Of a stretch of DNA of 64,000 nt, positions 46,001 through 55,336 are shown piece after piece. The notes under the pieces were generated by a model that saw nothing but the letters and a program-made list of their open reading frames with translations, was not told the origin of the DNA and searched no databases. Origin of the DNA: Alphaproteobacteria bacterium (lineage in GTDB: Bacteria > Pseudomonadota > Alphaproteobacteria > Ferrovibrionales > Ferrovibrionaceae); NCBI GenBank assembly GCA_017307375.1, contig JAFKFH010000026.1, positions 1 to 64,000 on the forward strand, given 5' to 3'. Every line of letters starts with the position of its first letter. The stretch's first letter is position 1. The position numbers and the translations under genes were made by a program.

Positions 46001-47476
46001 TCAGATCGGCTCGGCCGGTTCCACCTCGACCGATTCGCGCAGCGGGCGGTGGGCCACCTGCATGTAGATGAAGGCGGCGGCCAGAATCACGACCGCGGTG
46101 GCGCCGAACAGCACCGAGAACGCCCGGGCGATCTCGGCCCGGCCGGCGGCGTCGAGCGGATGGCGCACCAGGTCTTCCATCCCGGCGACATTGCCGGCTG
46201 CCGGCACCCAGAGCGCGATCAGGCCCAGCACCAGCGCCGAGGCGGCCGCGGTCAGCACCGCGCCGCCCAGCGCGCGGGAAAAGCCGATCGTGCCGGTGAT
46301 GGTGCCGAGGTCGCGCCGCGCCACCGCGTTCTGCGCGGCGACCATCGACGTCGGGAAGATCGGGCCGATGCCCAGCCCGACCAGGAACAACAGGCCCGCG
46401 GCGATCACCAGGGTGTCGCGCTGGCCGAGCAGCGCCAGCACGATCAGCGCGCCGGCGGCAATCGGCATGCCGATCAGCGGCGGCAGCTTGTAATTGCCGG
46501 TCGCCTTGACGTAGCGGCCGGCCGATGCCGCGGTGATCGTGGTGGCGATCATCATCGGAATCATCATCAGCCCGACGGTCGCGGGCTCGGCCCCCAGCGC
46601 CACCTGCATGTAGGTCGGCGCCAGCACGGCTATGGCGAGATAGGCGCCGAAGCCGAGGGCGACGGCGCCGAGCGCCGGGCCGACCACCGCGTCGGTGAGG
46701 AAGCGGGGCGGCAGGATCGGTTCGGCCACCCGGCCCTGGCGGCGCAGGAACAGCCAGCCGATGACGACCGCGGCCGCGGCGATGCCCCACAGCCAGGGCG
46801 AAGACCATTTGAGCTGGGTGCCGCCGAGCGAGAGCACGGCCAGCACGCCGGTCGAGGCCAGGGTGAACAGCGTGACGCTGAGATAGTCGATGCGGGTCGG
46901 CTGGTGGCGCACCGGCAGCTTGCGCAGCACCCGGTCGATCACGAAGAAGGCGACCAGCCCGATCGGCAGGTTGACCCAGAAGATCCAGGGCCAGCCGGCA
47001 TGCTGGCTGAGGAAACCGCCGAGGATCGGGCCGATCAGCGAGGACGAGGCCCAGACCATCGCGAAATAGGCGGCATAGCGGCCGCGTTCGCGCGGGGCGA
47101 CGACGTCGGCGATGATGGTCTGCGCCATCACCATCAGCCCGCCGCCGCCGGCACCCTGGATCGCCCGGGCCGCGATCAGCAGCGGCATCGTCGGCGCCAG
47201 CGCGCAGAGGGCGGAGGCGCCGAGGAACACGACGAGGCAGATCAGCAGGATCACCCGCCGACCGTAGAGGTCGGAGAGCTTGCCCAGGATCGGCGTCACG
47301 CAGGTCGAGACCAGCAGGTAGGACGTCACCACCCACGAGATCAGGGCAAAATCGCCGAGTTCGGCGGCCATGGTCGGCAGGGCGGTGGAAATGATGGTCT
47401 GGTCGAGGGCCGAAAGGAACAGCGCCAGCAGGGCGCCGATCACCACGGTGTGGACCTCGGACGGGCTCAACGTCAT
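46001..47476 (-). CDS. MFS drug efflux transporter, DHA2 (EmrB/QacA) family
   Basis: 491 residues with about 14 membrane segments. Early Asp in SALDQTIISTALPTM, motif A GKLSDLYGRRVILLI between segments 2 and 3, motif C region SSLIGPILGGFLSQHAGWPWIFWVNLPIG near 140-170. This class exports cationic dyes, drugs or small metabolites with proton antiport. No EmrA-type adaptor gene accompanies it. It is co-directional with the CGNR protein gene upstream, about 130 bases away. Confidence 0.92.
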   Translation of the reverse strand: MTLSPSEVHTVVIGALLALFLSALDQTIISTALPTMAAELGDFALISWVVTSYLLVSTCVTPILGKLSDLYGRRVILLICLVVFLGASALCALAPTMPLLIAARAIQGAGGGGLMVMAQTIIADVVAPRERGRYAAYFAMVWASSSLIGPILGGFLSQHAGWPWIFWVNLPIGLVAFFVIDRVLRKLPVRHQPTRIDYLSVTLFTLASTGVLAVLSLGGTQLKWSSPWLWGIAAAAVVIGWLFLRRQGRVAEPILPPRFLTDAVVGPALGAVALGFGAYLAIAVLAPTYMQVALGAEPATVGLMMIPMMIATTITAASAGRYVKATGNYKLPPLIGMPIAAGALIVLALLGQRDTLVIAAGLLFLVGLGIGPIFPTSMVAAQNAVARRDLGTITGTIGFSRALGGAVLTAAASALVLGLIALWVPAAGNVAGMEDLVRHPLDAAGRAEIARAFSVLFGATAVVILAAAFIYMQVAHRPLRESVEVEPAEPI

Positions 47477-47609
47477 GCGGATTGCTCACACTGGCCGGCA
47501 GGGTCGAGGATAGTACGTCCGAAGTCAGTGCGGCACCAAGTCGCAGCATGCAGGCCAGCCATGCAGCCGGGGCGGGGGAAATCGGCCGGCGAAACGCGAT
47601 CGCTGCCGG

Positions 47610-48236
47610 CTATTGCGGCTGCGCAGCCTGGCGCCGGCGCTGGACATGCCGGGTCTGCTTGGCGCGGTTGCCGCAGACCGACATCTCGCACCAGCGCCGG
47701 GTCTTGTTCTTGGTCGTGTCGAAGAACAGCCAGCCGCAATGGTGGCCGGGGCATTCCTTGACCCGCGTCAGGTCCTTGCGGGTCAGGAGCAGCAGTGCCG
47801 ACAGGACGATCGGGCCCAGGATCGCCTGGATCGGGCCGTCGGCGGGCGACCAGGCCCAGCCATAGCCGCCGTCCTGCGGGGCCAGCCGGGCCGAGGCGAG
47901 ATTGGCGGCATGCAGCCGGCCGAGCAGGTCGAGGTCGGCCGGATCGGGCTGGCGGCCGGCAGCAAGCGCCATGCCGCAGCGGTGGATGCAGTCGCGGGTC
48001 GTCGTCGCCTGCGCCAGCAATTCGGGCGCGATCTCGTCCAGCCGGTCCAGCACCGCCGCGCGGGACTGATCGGTCAGCACCCCGGCATGGGTGGCCCAGT
48101 CTACGACATGCCGCGCCGCCTGCAGATGCTCGCGCGCTTCCGGTCCGCCGCGGCCCGAGGCGGTGTTGCAGAAATCGAGGGCCAGATCGGCCCCGACCAG
48201 CGCCAGCGTGCCGGCGCGCGACGGAGGCATGTCCAT
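47610..48236 (-). CDS. CGNR zinc-finger (ABATE-domain) transcriptional regulator
   Basis: 208 residues. The N-terminal ABATE-type domain (LALDFCNTASGRGGPE) and the C-terminal CGNR zinc finger (CPGHHC ... CEMSVCGNRAK; two Cys-x4-Cys pairs) are both complete. Members are probable DNA-binding regulators in proteobacteria and actinobacteria, often next to efflux or reductase genes. The ATG at 48236 has AGGTGG just upstream; the longer frame to 48368 runs into the divergent gene's leader. It may regulate the efflux gene downstream. Confidence 0.88.
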   Translation of the reverse strand: MDMPPSRAGTLALVGADLALDFCNTASGRGGPEAREHLQAARHVVDWATHAGVLTDQSRAAVLDRLDEIAPELLAQATTTRDCIHRCGMALAAGRQPDPADLDLLGRLHAANLASARLAPQDGGYGWAWSPADGPIQAILGPIVLSALLLLTRKDLTRVKECPGHHCGWLFFDTTKNKTRRWCEMSVCGNRAKQTRHVQRRRQAAQPQ

Positions 48237-48248
48237 ATAACCACCTAA

Positions 48249-48267
48249 ATTAATATTGTCAGTTAAT
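48249..48267. promoter_or_regulatory. Candidate operator palindrome between divergent genes
   Basis: ATTAA-N9-TTAAT in an A+T-rich patch, 13 bases upstream of the CGNR gene start and about 50 bases before the DUF2066 gene. Its position suits autoregulation by the CGNR protein; no footprint motif is known to me for that family. Confidence 0.35.
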
Positions 48268-48315
48268 ATGCCCGTGGCCAGAATGCCGTCAACAGGCATT
48301 ACGGGGAGCGTCACG

Positions 48316-49128
48316 ATGCGCAGGTTCGGAACGGCAATTCTGGCGATGCTGCTGGCCGCGGCGGGCATGGGTTCGGCGCGGGCCGAGATGGTGCAGGGCC
48401 TCTATCGCGCCGAGACCATCGTCACCGGCACCGGCCGGCCGGAGCGGCTGCGCGGGTTCCGTATCACGCTGACCGAGGTGCTGGTCCGCCGTTCAGGCGA
48501 CCCGTCGCTGTTTACCTCGCCGGCGATCGAACCCTATCTCGACCATGCCGCCGACCTGGTGCGCGACATCGAATACGAAGACCGCATGAAGCATCTGCCG
48601 ATCCACGACGAGCAGGGCACCCGCGACCGGCCGCATTTTCTGCGCGTCGCCTACGACCCCGAGAAGATCGATGCGATCCTGGAAAAGCTCGGGGTCAAGC
48701 CGTGGGATCCCGACCGGCCGCTGGTCGCGGTCTGGCTCGGCATCAAGGATGCGCGCAGCGAGTACGTCATGCCGGCCGACGGCGACGACGGCTATTCCCA
48801 GCGCGCAGCCCTGCTGCAGGCGGCGCGCCAGCGTGGCGTGCCGGTGGCCCTGCCGGCCATGGACCCGGCCGACAGGGAAATCGTCGATTACGCCGCGGTG
48901 GTCGGCAACAGTGCCGGCCGGCTGGATCAGGCCTCGGCCCGCTATCTCGCTGATGCCGTGCTGTCGGGCAGCCTGACCTACGATCCGCGCGGCTGGTGGA
49001 AGGTCGATTGGGTGCTGTCGCCGCCCCAGGGCGCGCAGCGGCGCTGGTCGCTCGACCAGGTCACCTTCGACACCGCTTTCCGCGATGCCTTCGACCATGT
49101 CGCCCGCATCCTGACGGGCCGCGAATAG
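48316..49128 (+). CDS. DUF2066-family exported protein
   Basis: 270 residues. N-terminal signal peptide (RRFGTAILAMLLAAAGMG, cleavage near ARAE). The body resembles DUF2066 proteins: ITLTEVLVRRSGDPSLF, VWLGIKDARSEYVM. Function unknown; such proteins are widespread single genes in Gram-negative bacteria and probably periplasmic. The ATG at 48316 has GGGGAG seven bases upstream; the longer frame to 48256 lies over the intergenic operator. It converges with a membrane-protein gene. Confidence 0.85.
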   Translation: MRRFGTAILAMLLAAAGMGSARAEMVQGLYRAETIVTGTGRPERLRGFRITLTEVLVRRSGDPSLFTSPAIEPYLDHAADLVRDIEYEDRMKHLPIHDEQGTRDRPHFLRVAYDPEKIDAILEKLGVKPWDPDRPLVAVWLGIKDARSEYVMPADGDDGYSQRAALLQAARQRGVPVALPAMDPADREIVDYAAVVGNSAGRLDQASARYLADAVLSGSLTYDPRGWWKVDWVLSPPQGAQRRWSLDQVTFDTAFRDAFDHVARILTGRE

Positions 49129-49134
49129 GCGGGA

Positions 49135-49599
49135 TCAGCCCCCGAAGCGGCCCCAGGCGGCGACGGCGGCGGTCAGAAATCCCAGGCCCAGATTGATCGT
49201 CACCAGCCGGCGGATCCGGTCGGTCGCGGCCGCCGCCTCCGCCCAGGCCTCGGCGGCCAACGCCTTGCGCATCTGCGCCCAGGGGCCGAAGAAGATCAGG
49301 ACGAAGACCAGTGACATGACGAGGCCGGTGAGGTGCATCAGGTGGATGTGCCAGCCGGCCCCGCGAAACCCGCCGAACCAGCCGAACAGCATCGCGTAGC
49401 CGGTGATCAGCAATAGCGGCATCGCATGCCAGACCATCAGGAAGAAGCGGCGATGCACCGCGCCCATCAGCTGCAGCCGCGCCGGCGGCGGCACCAGGGC
49501 CAGGCTCGGCCGCAGCACCAGGATCGCGAAGGCCATGCCGCCGATCCAGACGATCGCCGACAGGACGTGGAGCACATAGAGGATCGTTGCCAGGGTCAT
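49135..49599 (-). CDS. CopD-like integral membrane protein
   Basis: 154 residues with four hydrophobic segments. ATILYVLHVLSAIVWIGGMAF at the N terminus has the His and Trp pattern of the CopD/DUF2269-type small membrane proteins, and MVWHAMPLLLITG and HIHLMHLTGLVMS carry further membrane His residues, possible heme or copper ligands. The ATG at 49599 gives the normal start; the longer frame is shadow. Function in copper handling is possible but unproven. It is divergent from glutaminase, with starts 67 bases apart. Confidence 0.8.
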   Translation of the reverse strand: MTLATILYVLHVLSAIVWIGGMAFAILVLRPSLALVPPPARLQLMGAVHRRFFLMVWHAMPLLLITGYAMLFGWFGGFRGAGWHIHLMHLTGLVMSLVFVLIFFGPWAQMRKALAAEAWAEAAAATDRIRRLVTINLGLGFLTAAVAAWGRFGG

Positions 49600-49666
49600 G
49601 GCGGCGGACTGTAGCAGCCGGCGGCCGGCTTGGCAGCCCTCGGCGTTTGCGTCTAGGGTGCGCGCC

Positions 49667-50587
49667 ATGTCCTCGAACTATCAGACCGTGCTCGACATCA
49701 TCGCCGAAGAGGTCCGGCCGCATTTCGGCAAGGGCCGGGTGGCCGACTACATCCCCGCGCTGGCGGAAGTGGATCCCCGGCGCTTCGGCATGGCGATCGC
49801 CGCGGTCGACGGCACCGAATTCGCGATCGGCGATGCCGCGGTGCCGTTCTCGATCCAGAGCATTTCCAAGGTCTTCACGCTGATGATCGCGCTGTCGCGC
49901 GCCGGCGACGAAGTGTGGACCCGGGTCGGCAAGGAACCGTCGGGCAACCGCTTCAATTCGCTGGTCCAGCTCGAATACGAGGACGGCGTGCCGCGCAATC
50001 CGTTCATCAATGCGGGCGCGCTGGTCGTCACCGACATGGTGGCCGCCATGTTGCGGTCGCCCAAGATCGCCATGCGCGACTATGTCCGGGTGCTGACCCA
50101 GAATTTCGCGATCGACTTCGACATCGCGGTCGCCGAATCGGAGCTGGCCACCGCGCATGTCAATGCGGCCCTGGCCCATCTGATGAAAAGCCATGGGCGG
50201 ATCGACGCTGCCGTGCCCGACCTGCTGGACATCTATTGCCATCAATGCGCGCTGTCGCTGTCCTGCATCGATCTCGCCCGCGCCTTCCTGCCGCTGGCCG
50301 GCCGCGGCCTGTCGCCGCTGATCGAGGAGGCCGTCCTCACCGAACGCCAGGCCAAGCGCATCAACGCGCTGATGATGACCTGCGGGCTCTACGATTCGGT
50401 CGGCAGCTTCGCCTATCGCGTCGGCCTGCCGGCGAAAAGCGGGGTCGGCGGGGGCATCGTCGCAGTGATGCCGGGCGTGCTGTCGGTGGCGGTCTGGTCG
50501 CCCGAACTCGACCGGTCCGGCAATTCCTATGTCGGCACCGCCGCGCTCGAACTGTTCTCGCGCCTGACCCGGCTTTCGGTCTTCTAG
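49667..50587 (+). CDS. glsA: Glutaminase
   Basis: 306 residues, standard length for beta-lactamase-fold bacterial glutaminases. The catalytic SxxK is S65-I-S-K68 in FSIQSISKVF; other family motifs are RVGKEPSGNRFNS, NPFINAGALV, CHQCALSLSC, TCGLYDSVGSFAYRVGLPAKSGVGGGI. It hydrolyses L-glutamine to glutamate and ammonia. The ATG at 49667 gives the typical short N terminus. A single gene, convergent with the exporter gene that ends the amino acid operon. Confidence 0.93.
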   Translation: MSSNYQTVLDIIAEEVRPHFGKGRVADYIPALAEVDPRRFGMAIAAVDGTEFAIGDAAVPFSIQSISKVFTLMIALSRAGDEVWTRVGKEPSGNRFNSLVQLEYEDGVPRNPFINAGALVVTDMVAAMLRSPKIAMRDYVRVLTQNFAIDFDIAVAESELATAHVNAALAHLMKSHGRIDAAVPDLLDIYCHQCALSLSCIDLARAFLPLAGRGLSPLIEEAVLTERQAKRINALMMTCGLYDSVGSFAYRVGLPAKSGVGGGIVAVMPGVLSVAVWSPELDRSGNSYVGTAALELFSRLTRLSVF

Positions 50588-50637
50588 ATCAGCCCGCGCT
50601 GCACCGCCATCAGCACCGCGCGCTAACGAACCGTCGC

Positions 50638-51873
50638 TCACGATCGGGTTCTGGCGAGGCCCCAGACGGCGGCGGCAGCGATGAACATGCCGGCGGCTAC
50701 CATCGCCGGACCGGCCCCGAGATGGGTGTAGAGCATCGGGGCAAGGCCGGATCCGATCATCATGGCGCCCGCGATGACGGCGAGCCGCAAGCGGATCACG
50801 CTGACCAGATCCTGCCCGGCCAGGTTGGTCTGCAGATAGGTCATCATCGGAATGAAGAACAGGGGACCGCCGAGGCCCGAGGCGAAGGCAGCGATCATCA
50901 TCGTCGGCAGGCGCATCGCCTCGGGTAGCAGCCACAGCGGCAGCGGGACCAGCGCAAGGCCCGCGCCGAGCAGGAAATACCCGCCATACATGAAGGGTCC
51001 CAGCCGGCGCGGGCGGTGGCCGGCGACGAACAAGTTCGACAGGAAGTCGCCGGCGCCATAGGCGGCGACCAGCGCCGCGACGGCGCCGAGCCCGTGCAGT
51101 CCCAGGCCGCTCACGCCGTATTCGGCGACCAGGAACGGCAGGCCGAGGGAGACGCCGACCATCCAGGCCGCCAGCACCAGGGCATTGGCGATCAGCATCG
51201 TCCGCGCCACCGGCTGCGCCGAGACGATGCGGATGCCCCTGATCAGGCGCTGGCCGGCCGACATCGTATCCTGCGGCTGCGGGGGTGGGTCGATCGTCCG
51301 CCCGAGACTGAGGATGGCAAGGCCGGAGGCGAGGAAGGACAGGGCGTTGACGGTCAGGAAATGAATGACCGGCACCACCGCCGACAGCGGGCCGGCGGCG
51401 AAGGGGCCGAGCAGGCGCGACATCCGCGTCGTCGCATCGAACAGCGCGTTGACGCCCTGCATGCGTTCGGGTGTGCCGGCGATATGGGGCACGCTGGAAT
51501 AGAGCGCCGGCTGAAACAGCGCGCTGAGCGCGGCAAGGCACATGGCCGAGGCCACCAGGCTCCAGAACGTCAGGCCCCAGATCAGCGCGACGACGACGGG
51601 GGCGACCGCGATGACGGCCGAAGCCATGTCGACCCCGATCATCGTCAGCCGCGGGCTGAGGCGATGGCTGATCAGCCCGGCGCCGAGGCTGACGATCAAC
51701 ACCACGGCATTCTGCGCCATCGGCAGGAAACCGGCATCGGCCCCGACGACACCGATGGCGAGCCAGACCATGGCGATACGGCCCAGCTCGTTGCCGAAGG
51801 CCGAGAAGGCGAGCCCGCCCCACAGCGCGCCGATCCGTCGGTCGCGCAGGAGATCGGCGAACGGATGGGCCAT
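50638..51873 (-). CDS. MFS transporter
   Basis: 411 residues with about 12 membrane segments. The N terminus (RRIGALWGGLAFSAFGNELGR) and inter-segment loop (GLISHRLSPRLTMIGVDM) resemble exporters of the EntS/enterobactin type, but the ligand is unknown. It is the last gene of the eight-gene operon beginning with aapJ, starting four bases after the stop of the dehydrogenase beta subunit. It may export a product or toxic intermediate of the amino acid oxidised by that enzyme. Confidence 0.85.
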   Translation of the reverse strand: MAHPFADLLRDRRIGALWGGLAFSAFGNELGRIAMVWLAIGVVGADAGFLPMAQNAVVLIVSLGAGLISHRLSPRLTMIGVDMASAVIAVAPVVVALIWGLTFWSLVASAMCLAALSALFQPALYSSVPHIAGTPERMQGVNALFDATTRMSRLLGPFAAGPLSAVVPVIHFLTVNALSFLASGLAILSLGRTIDPPPQPQDTMSAGQRLIRGIRIVSAQPVARTMLIANALVLAAWMVGVSLGLPFLVAEYGVSGLGLHGLGAVAALVAAYGAGDFLSNLFVAGHRPRRLGPFMYGGYFLLGAGLALVPLPLWLLPEAMRLPTMMIAAFASGLGGPLFFIPMMTYLQTNLAGQDLVSVIRLRLAVIAGAMMIGSGLAPMLYTHLGAGPAMVAAGMFIAAAAVWGLARTRS

Positions 51874-51877
51874 GGCA

Positions 51878-52981
51878 TCAACCCGCGGTGAAGCGGGTGA
51901 TCGAAAAGCCGTCGAGCGGCGTGGGTGACGATCCGGCCGTCGCCAGTTCGGCCAGCACCGCGCCGATCGCCGGGGCCAGCTGGAAGCCGTGGCCGGACAG
52001 GCCGAAGGCGTGGAACAGGCCCTGATGACGCGGGCTCGGCCCGATCACCGGCTGGCCGTCGGCCAGCTCGCCCTCGATGCCGGTCCAGGTGCGGATCACG
52101 TGGGCATGGGCCAGGCGCGGCAGCAGCCAGGCGGCCTCGGCCATCGCCGCCAGCGAGGTCTCGGCCGACGGCACCGCGCGGTCGGGCGCGGCAAGCCGGC
52201 CGCGGCCCATGCCGAAGACGACGTTGCCGCGTTCGACCTGGCGCAGGTAGACGCCGTTGCCATAGGTGCCGAGCGAGCAGGAGATCAGCGGCGGCAGCGG
52301 CTCGGTCACCACCATGTTCGGATAGATTGCGCGACCCGGCGCGGCATCGCCGAGGCTTGCGGCGAGATCGGGCGCCCAGGCCCCGGCGCTGTTGATCACC
52401 TGCGGCACCGTCACGCGCTGGCCATCGGCCGTCGCGACGGCGAAGCCTGCCGCGACCGGCTCGATGGCGACGACCTTGGCATTGTCGCGAATTTCGGCCC
52501 CGGCGGCGCGCGCGGCGCGGGCGAAGGCGGGGCCGGCCAGGCGGGGATTGGCCTGGCCGTCGCCGGCACTCCAGGTCGCGCCGGCCAGCGTCGCGTTGAA
52601 GGCCGGATGGCGGCGGCGGATTTCGGCACCGTCGATCACCTCGAGGTCGAGGCCCGCCGGCCGGACCTTTTCGGCATAGGCGGCGACGGCGTCGAGATCG
52701 GCCGGCGTCTTGGCCAGTCGCAGATGGCCCGAACGGCGATATTCGCAATCCGTGCCGACGATGTCGACGAGATTGTCCCAGATTGCGCGCGAGCGCAGCG
52801 CCAGCGGCAGTTCGAACAGGGCGCGGCCCTGGACGCGCACCCCGCCGAAATTGACGCCGGAAGCGGCGGCGCCGATGCGCCCGACTTCGAGCAGCAGCGG
52901 CCGGCGCCCCGCGCGGGCCAGATGCAGCGCGGCCGAGCAGCCGACGAGGCCGCCGCCGACGATGACGATATCGGGCGTCAT
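51878..52981 (-). CDS. FAD-dependent amino acid/opine dehydrogenase, DAO-type (beta) subunit
   Basis: 367 residues. FAD-binding GxGxxG is at the N terminus (DIVIVGGGLVGCSAALHLARAG), and the C-terminal FAD contact is HAFGLSGHGFQLAPAIG. It belongs with the catalytic subunits of opine oxidase (OoxB), hydrogen cyanide synthase (HcnC) and hydroxyproline dehydrogenase. It works with the two iron-sulfur/FAD subunits encoded just upstream, and its ATG overlaps the previous stop (ATGA). A preceding amino acid transporter in the same operon supplies the substrate. Oxidation of a D- or N-substituted amino acid is likely. Confidence 0.88.
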   Translation of the reverse strand: MTPDIVIVGGGLVGCSAALHLARAGRRPLLLEVGRIGAAASGVNFGGVRVQGRALFELPLALRSRAIWDNLVDIVGTDCEYRRSGHLRLAKTPADLDAVAAYAEKVRPAGLDLEVIDGAEIRRRHPAFNATLAGATWSAGDGQANPRLAGPAFARAARAAGAEIRDNAKVVAIEPVAAGFAVATADGQRVTVPQVINSAGAWAPDLAASLGDAAPGRAIYPNMVVTEPLPPLISCSLGTYGNGVYLRQVERGNVVFGMGRGRLAAPDRAVPSAETSLAAMAEAAWLLPRLAHAHVIRTWTGIEGELADGQPVIGPSPRHQGLFHAFGLSGHGFQLAPAIGAVLAELATAGSSPTPLDGFSITRFTAG

Positions 52982-54321
52982 GCGAGCGGCACCGGCTTGA
53001 CCGGGGCCTGGCCGCGCAGCCTGCCGGCCTGGTCCGGCGGCAGGCCGCGCAGGCGGGCATGGAGTTCGGACGTCGCCAGGCCGCACATGCGGCCCTGGCA
53101 GCGGCCCATGCCCGGGCGCACGAACGCCTTGGCACGGTTGACGTCCTCGGCACCGAGTTCGCCGACGGCATGCCGCATTGTGCCCACCGTCACCGCCTCG
53201 CAGCGGCAGAGCAGCGTGTCGTCCGTTGCGGTATCGAGCAGGTCGACCGGGAAGGGGAATGCCGCGTCAAGGCCGCGGGCGAAACGCTCGAATCGCGCCA
53301 TGCGGCCGCGCAGGGCATCGCGGGCCGCGGTGTCGACCGGGCGGCCGAGATCGGCGGCCAGGGCCAGGGCGGCGAGCCGGCCGGCGGTTTCGGCCGCGGC
53401 GGCGCCACGTACCGCCGCGCCGTCGCCGGCAAGATAGACCGCCCCGGCCGGCGCGCGCCCGTCCTGGTCGATGTCGGGCAGGTACTGGCGGCGAATCGGA
53501 TCGAAGCGGAACGGGACCCCGGCAAGGTCGGCGAGCTGGGTTTCGCTGCGCAGGCCGAAGCCGAGGGCCAGCGCGTCGCAGCGCGTCTCGTTCAGCCGGC
53601 GGCCGGCATCGCGCCAGGTCAGGCCGGTCACGGACTCGCCATGGACGGTCAAGGGCCGCACGCCGTGATGGACCGGCACGCCATGGGCGCGCAGCCAGCC
53701 GAGATAGTAGATGCCGCGGGCAAGCTTGGCCGGGTCGGCGGCCAGCAGCGGCAGCGCGCGGATGCCGTCGCCGAAGGCCGAGGTATCGAGCACAGCGGCA
53801 ACCTCGGCCCCGGCCTTGGCGTATTGGTAGGCGACGAGATAGAGCAGGGGGCCGGTGCCGCAGAAGGCGACGCGCCGGCCGATGGCGACGCCCTGCGCCT
53901 TCAGCGCGACCTGCGAACCGCCCAGCGAGAACACGCCGGGCTTGGTCCAACCGTCGACCGGCAACAGCCGGTCGGTCGCCCCGGTGGCGAGCAGCAGGGG
54001 GCCGCGATCCAGCCGCACGCGTCCCTGCGGGCCCTGCAGATGCACGGCATCGGGCTCGACCGCCCAGACCAGGGTTTGCGGGCGATAGTCGATGCGGTCG
54101 CCGAGGGCGTCGAAGGCCAGATGCAGGCGGGTGGCGGCCGCGGCATCGGCGCCATACAGCGCGGCGGGCGGCCGCGTGAAACCCGGCGGCGGGCGGCGGA
54201 AGATCTGGCCGCCGGCGCGCTGGGCTTCGTCGACGACGATCGGGCGCAGCCCGGCCTCGACCAGGGTCAGGGCGGCGGCCATGCCGGCCGGGCCGGCACC
54301 GACGATGATGACGGCGGTCAT
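52978..54321 (-). CDS. FAD/NAD-linked oxidoreductase with BFD-like [2Fe-2S] domain (alpha subunit)
   Basis: 447 residues. N-terminal FAD site VIIVGAGPAGMAAALTLVEAG, a second dinucleotide site RRVAFCGTGPLLYLVAY near 165, and GAVYLAGDGAAVRGA in the C-terminal FAD motif. A BFD-type iron-sulfur domain ends the protein: Cys-x-Cys in LLCRCEAVT and Cys-x4-Cys in GRCQGRMCG. This is the OoxA/HcnB architecture; it passes electrons from the catalytic subunit to the respiratory chain. Start and stop both overlap neighbours by four bases. Confidence 0.9.
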   Translation of the reverse strand: MTAVIIVGAGPAGMAAALTLVEAGLRPIVVDEAQRAGGQIFRRPPPGFTRPPAALYGADAAAATRLHLAFDALGDRIDYRPQTLVWAVEPDAVHLQGPQGRVRLDRGPLLLATGATDRLLPVDGWTKPGVFSLGGSQVALKAQGVAIGRRVAFCGTGPLLYLVAYQYAKAGAEVAAVLDTSAFGDGIRALPLLAADPAKLARGIYYLGWLRAHGVPVHHGVRPLTVHGESVTGLTWRDAGRRLNETRCDALALGFGLRSETQLADLAGVPFRFDPIRRQYLPDIDQDGRAPAGAVYLAGDGAAVRGAAAAETAGRLAALALAADLGRPVDTAARDALRGRMARFERFARGLDAAFPFPVDLLDTATDDTLLCRCEAVTVGTMRHAVGELGAEDVNRAKAFVRPGMGRCQGRMCGLATSELHARLRGLPPDQAGRLRGQAPVKPVPLA

Positions 54322-54599
54322 GGCAGGGTGACCAGCGCCATGCCGTCGGTCACGAGGGTCGAACAGGCGCGGAAGCGCCGCCCGTCGACATCGCCGATCC
54401 AGCAATCCTGGCAGGCGCCCATCAGGCAGAACCCGGCGCGCGGGCCGTCGCCGAACTCCGATCGGCGCACCGCGCGGCGCTGCATCAGCACCGCGGTCAG
54501 CACGGTATCGCCGGCCAGGGCCGTGAGCTTCATGCCGTCGAGAGTGAAGCCGATCTCGGGCCGCTCCGTCTCGGCCAGGCGCACGAACTGGCCGGTCAT
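54318..54599 (-). CDS. [2Fe-2S] ferredoxin-like small (gamma) subunit
   Basis: 93 residues. The four cluster Cys are in GFCLMGACQDCWI (Cys-x4-Cys-x2-Cys) and FRACST, the HcnA/SoxA N-terminal-type ferredoxin (Fer2_4) pattern. It is the electron-transfer subunit of the three-part dehydrogenase. The ATG at 54599 overlaps the stop of aapP (ATGA); the longer open frame upstream is an out-of-frame shadow of the ATPase gene. Confidence 0.9.
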   Translation of the reverse strand: MTGQFVRLAETERPEIGFTLDGMKLTALAGDTVLTAVLMQRRAVRRSEFGDGPRAGFCLMGACQDCWIGDVDGRRFRACSTLVTDGMALVTLP

Positions 54600-55336
54600 G
54601 AGCGGACGAGCTGGGCCAGGAAGGTCGCGGCGCGGGCCGAGCGCGGCTGCGAGAAGAAGACGTCCGGCGGCGAAATCTCGACGATCTCGCCTTGGTCCAT
54701 GAAGACGATGCGATCGGCGACCTGGCGGGCGAAGCCCATCTCGTGGGTCACGCAGATCATGGTGATGCCGCTGGCCGCCAGCTCGACCATCACGTCGAGC
54801 ACTTCGCGCACCATCTCGGGATCCAGCGCCGAGGTCGGCTCGTCGAACAGCAGCAGCATCGGTTCCATGCACAGGGCGCGGGCGATCGCCGCGCGCTGCT
54901 GCTGGCCGCCCGAGAGCTGGCCGGGGAACTTCATCGCCTGGTCGGCGATGCGCACCCGTTCGAGCAGCGCGATCGCGCGCGCCTCGGCCTCGGCCTGCGA
55001 CAGCCCTTTCAGCCACATCGGCGCGAAGGTGCAATTCTCCATCACCGTCATGTGGGGGAACAGGTTGAACTGCTGGAACACCATGCCGATGCGGGCACGG
55101 AAGCCGTCGATGTCCTTCAGGGTCTCGTCGACGGTGACGCCGTCGACCTTCAGCGTGCCGCGCTGATGTTCCTCGAGCCGGTTGATCACCCGGATCGCGG
55201 TCGACTTGCCCGATCCCGACGGGCCGCAGACCACGATCTTCTCGCCCGGATCGACCACCAGATTCAGGTTCTTCAGGACGTGGAAGTCGCCGTACCACTT
55301 GTGGATGCCAGCCATCTCGACGATCGGATTGCTCAT
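54596..55336 (-). CDS. aapP: Polar amino acid ABC transporter ATP-binding protein
   Basis: 246 residues. Walker A GPSGSGKST near 38, Q-loop FQQFNLFPHMTVMENC, signature LSGGQQQRAAIARAL, Walker B LLFDEPTSALDPEMV, and the family His in CVTHEMGFARQVADR. The MEGHP-type amino acid transporters (GlnQ, AapP) share HKWYGDFHVLKNLNL at the start. It completes the AapJQMP transporter and overlaps its neighbours on both sides by four bases. Confidence 0.92.
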   Translation of the reverse strand: MSNPIVEMAGIHKWYGDFHVLKNLNLVVDPGEKIVVCGPSGSGKSTAIRVINRLEEHQRGTLKVDGVTVDETLKDIDGFRARIGMVFQQFNLFPHMTVMENCTFAPMWLKGLSQAEAEARAIALLERVRIADQAMKFPGQLSGGQQQRAAIARALCMEPMLLLFDEPTSALDPEMVREVLDVMVELAASGITMICVTHEMGFARQVADRIVFMDQGEIVEISPPDVFFSQPRSARAATFLAQLVRS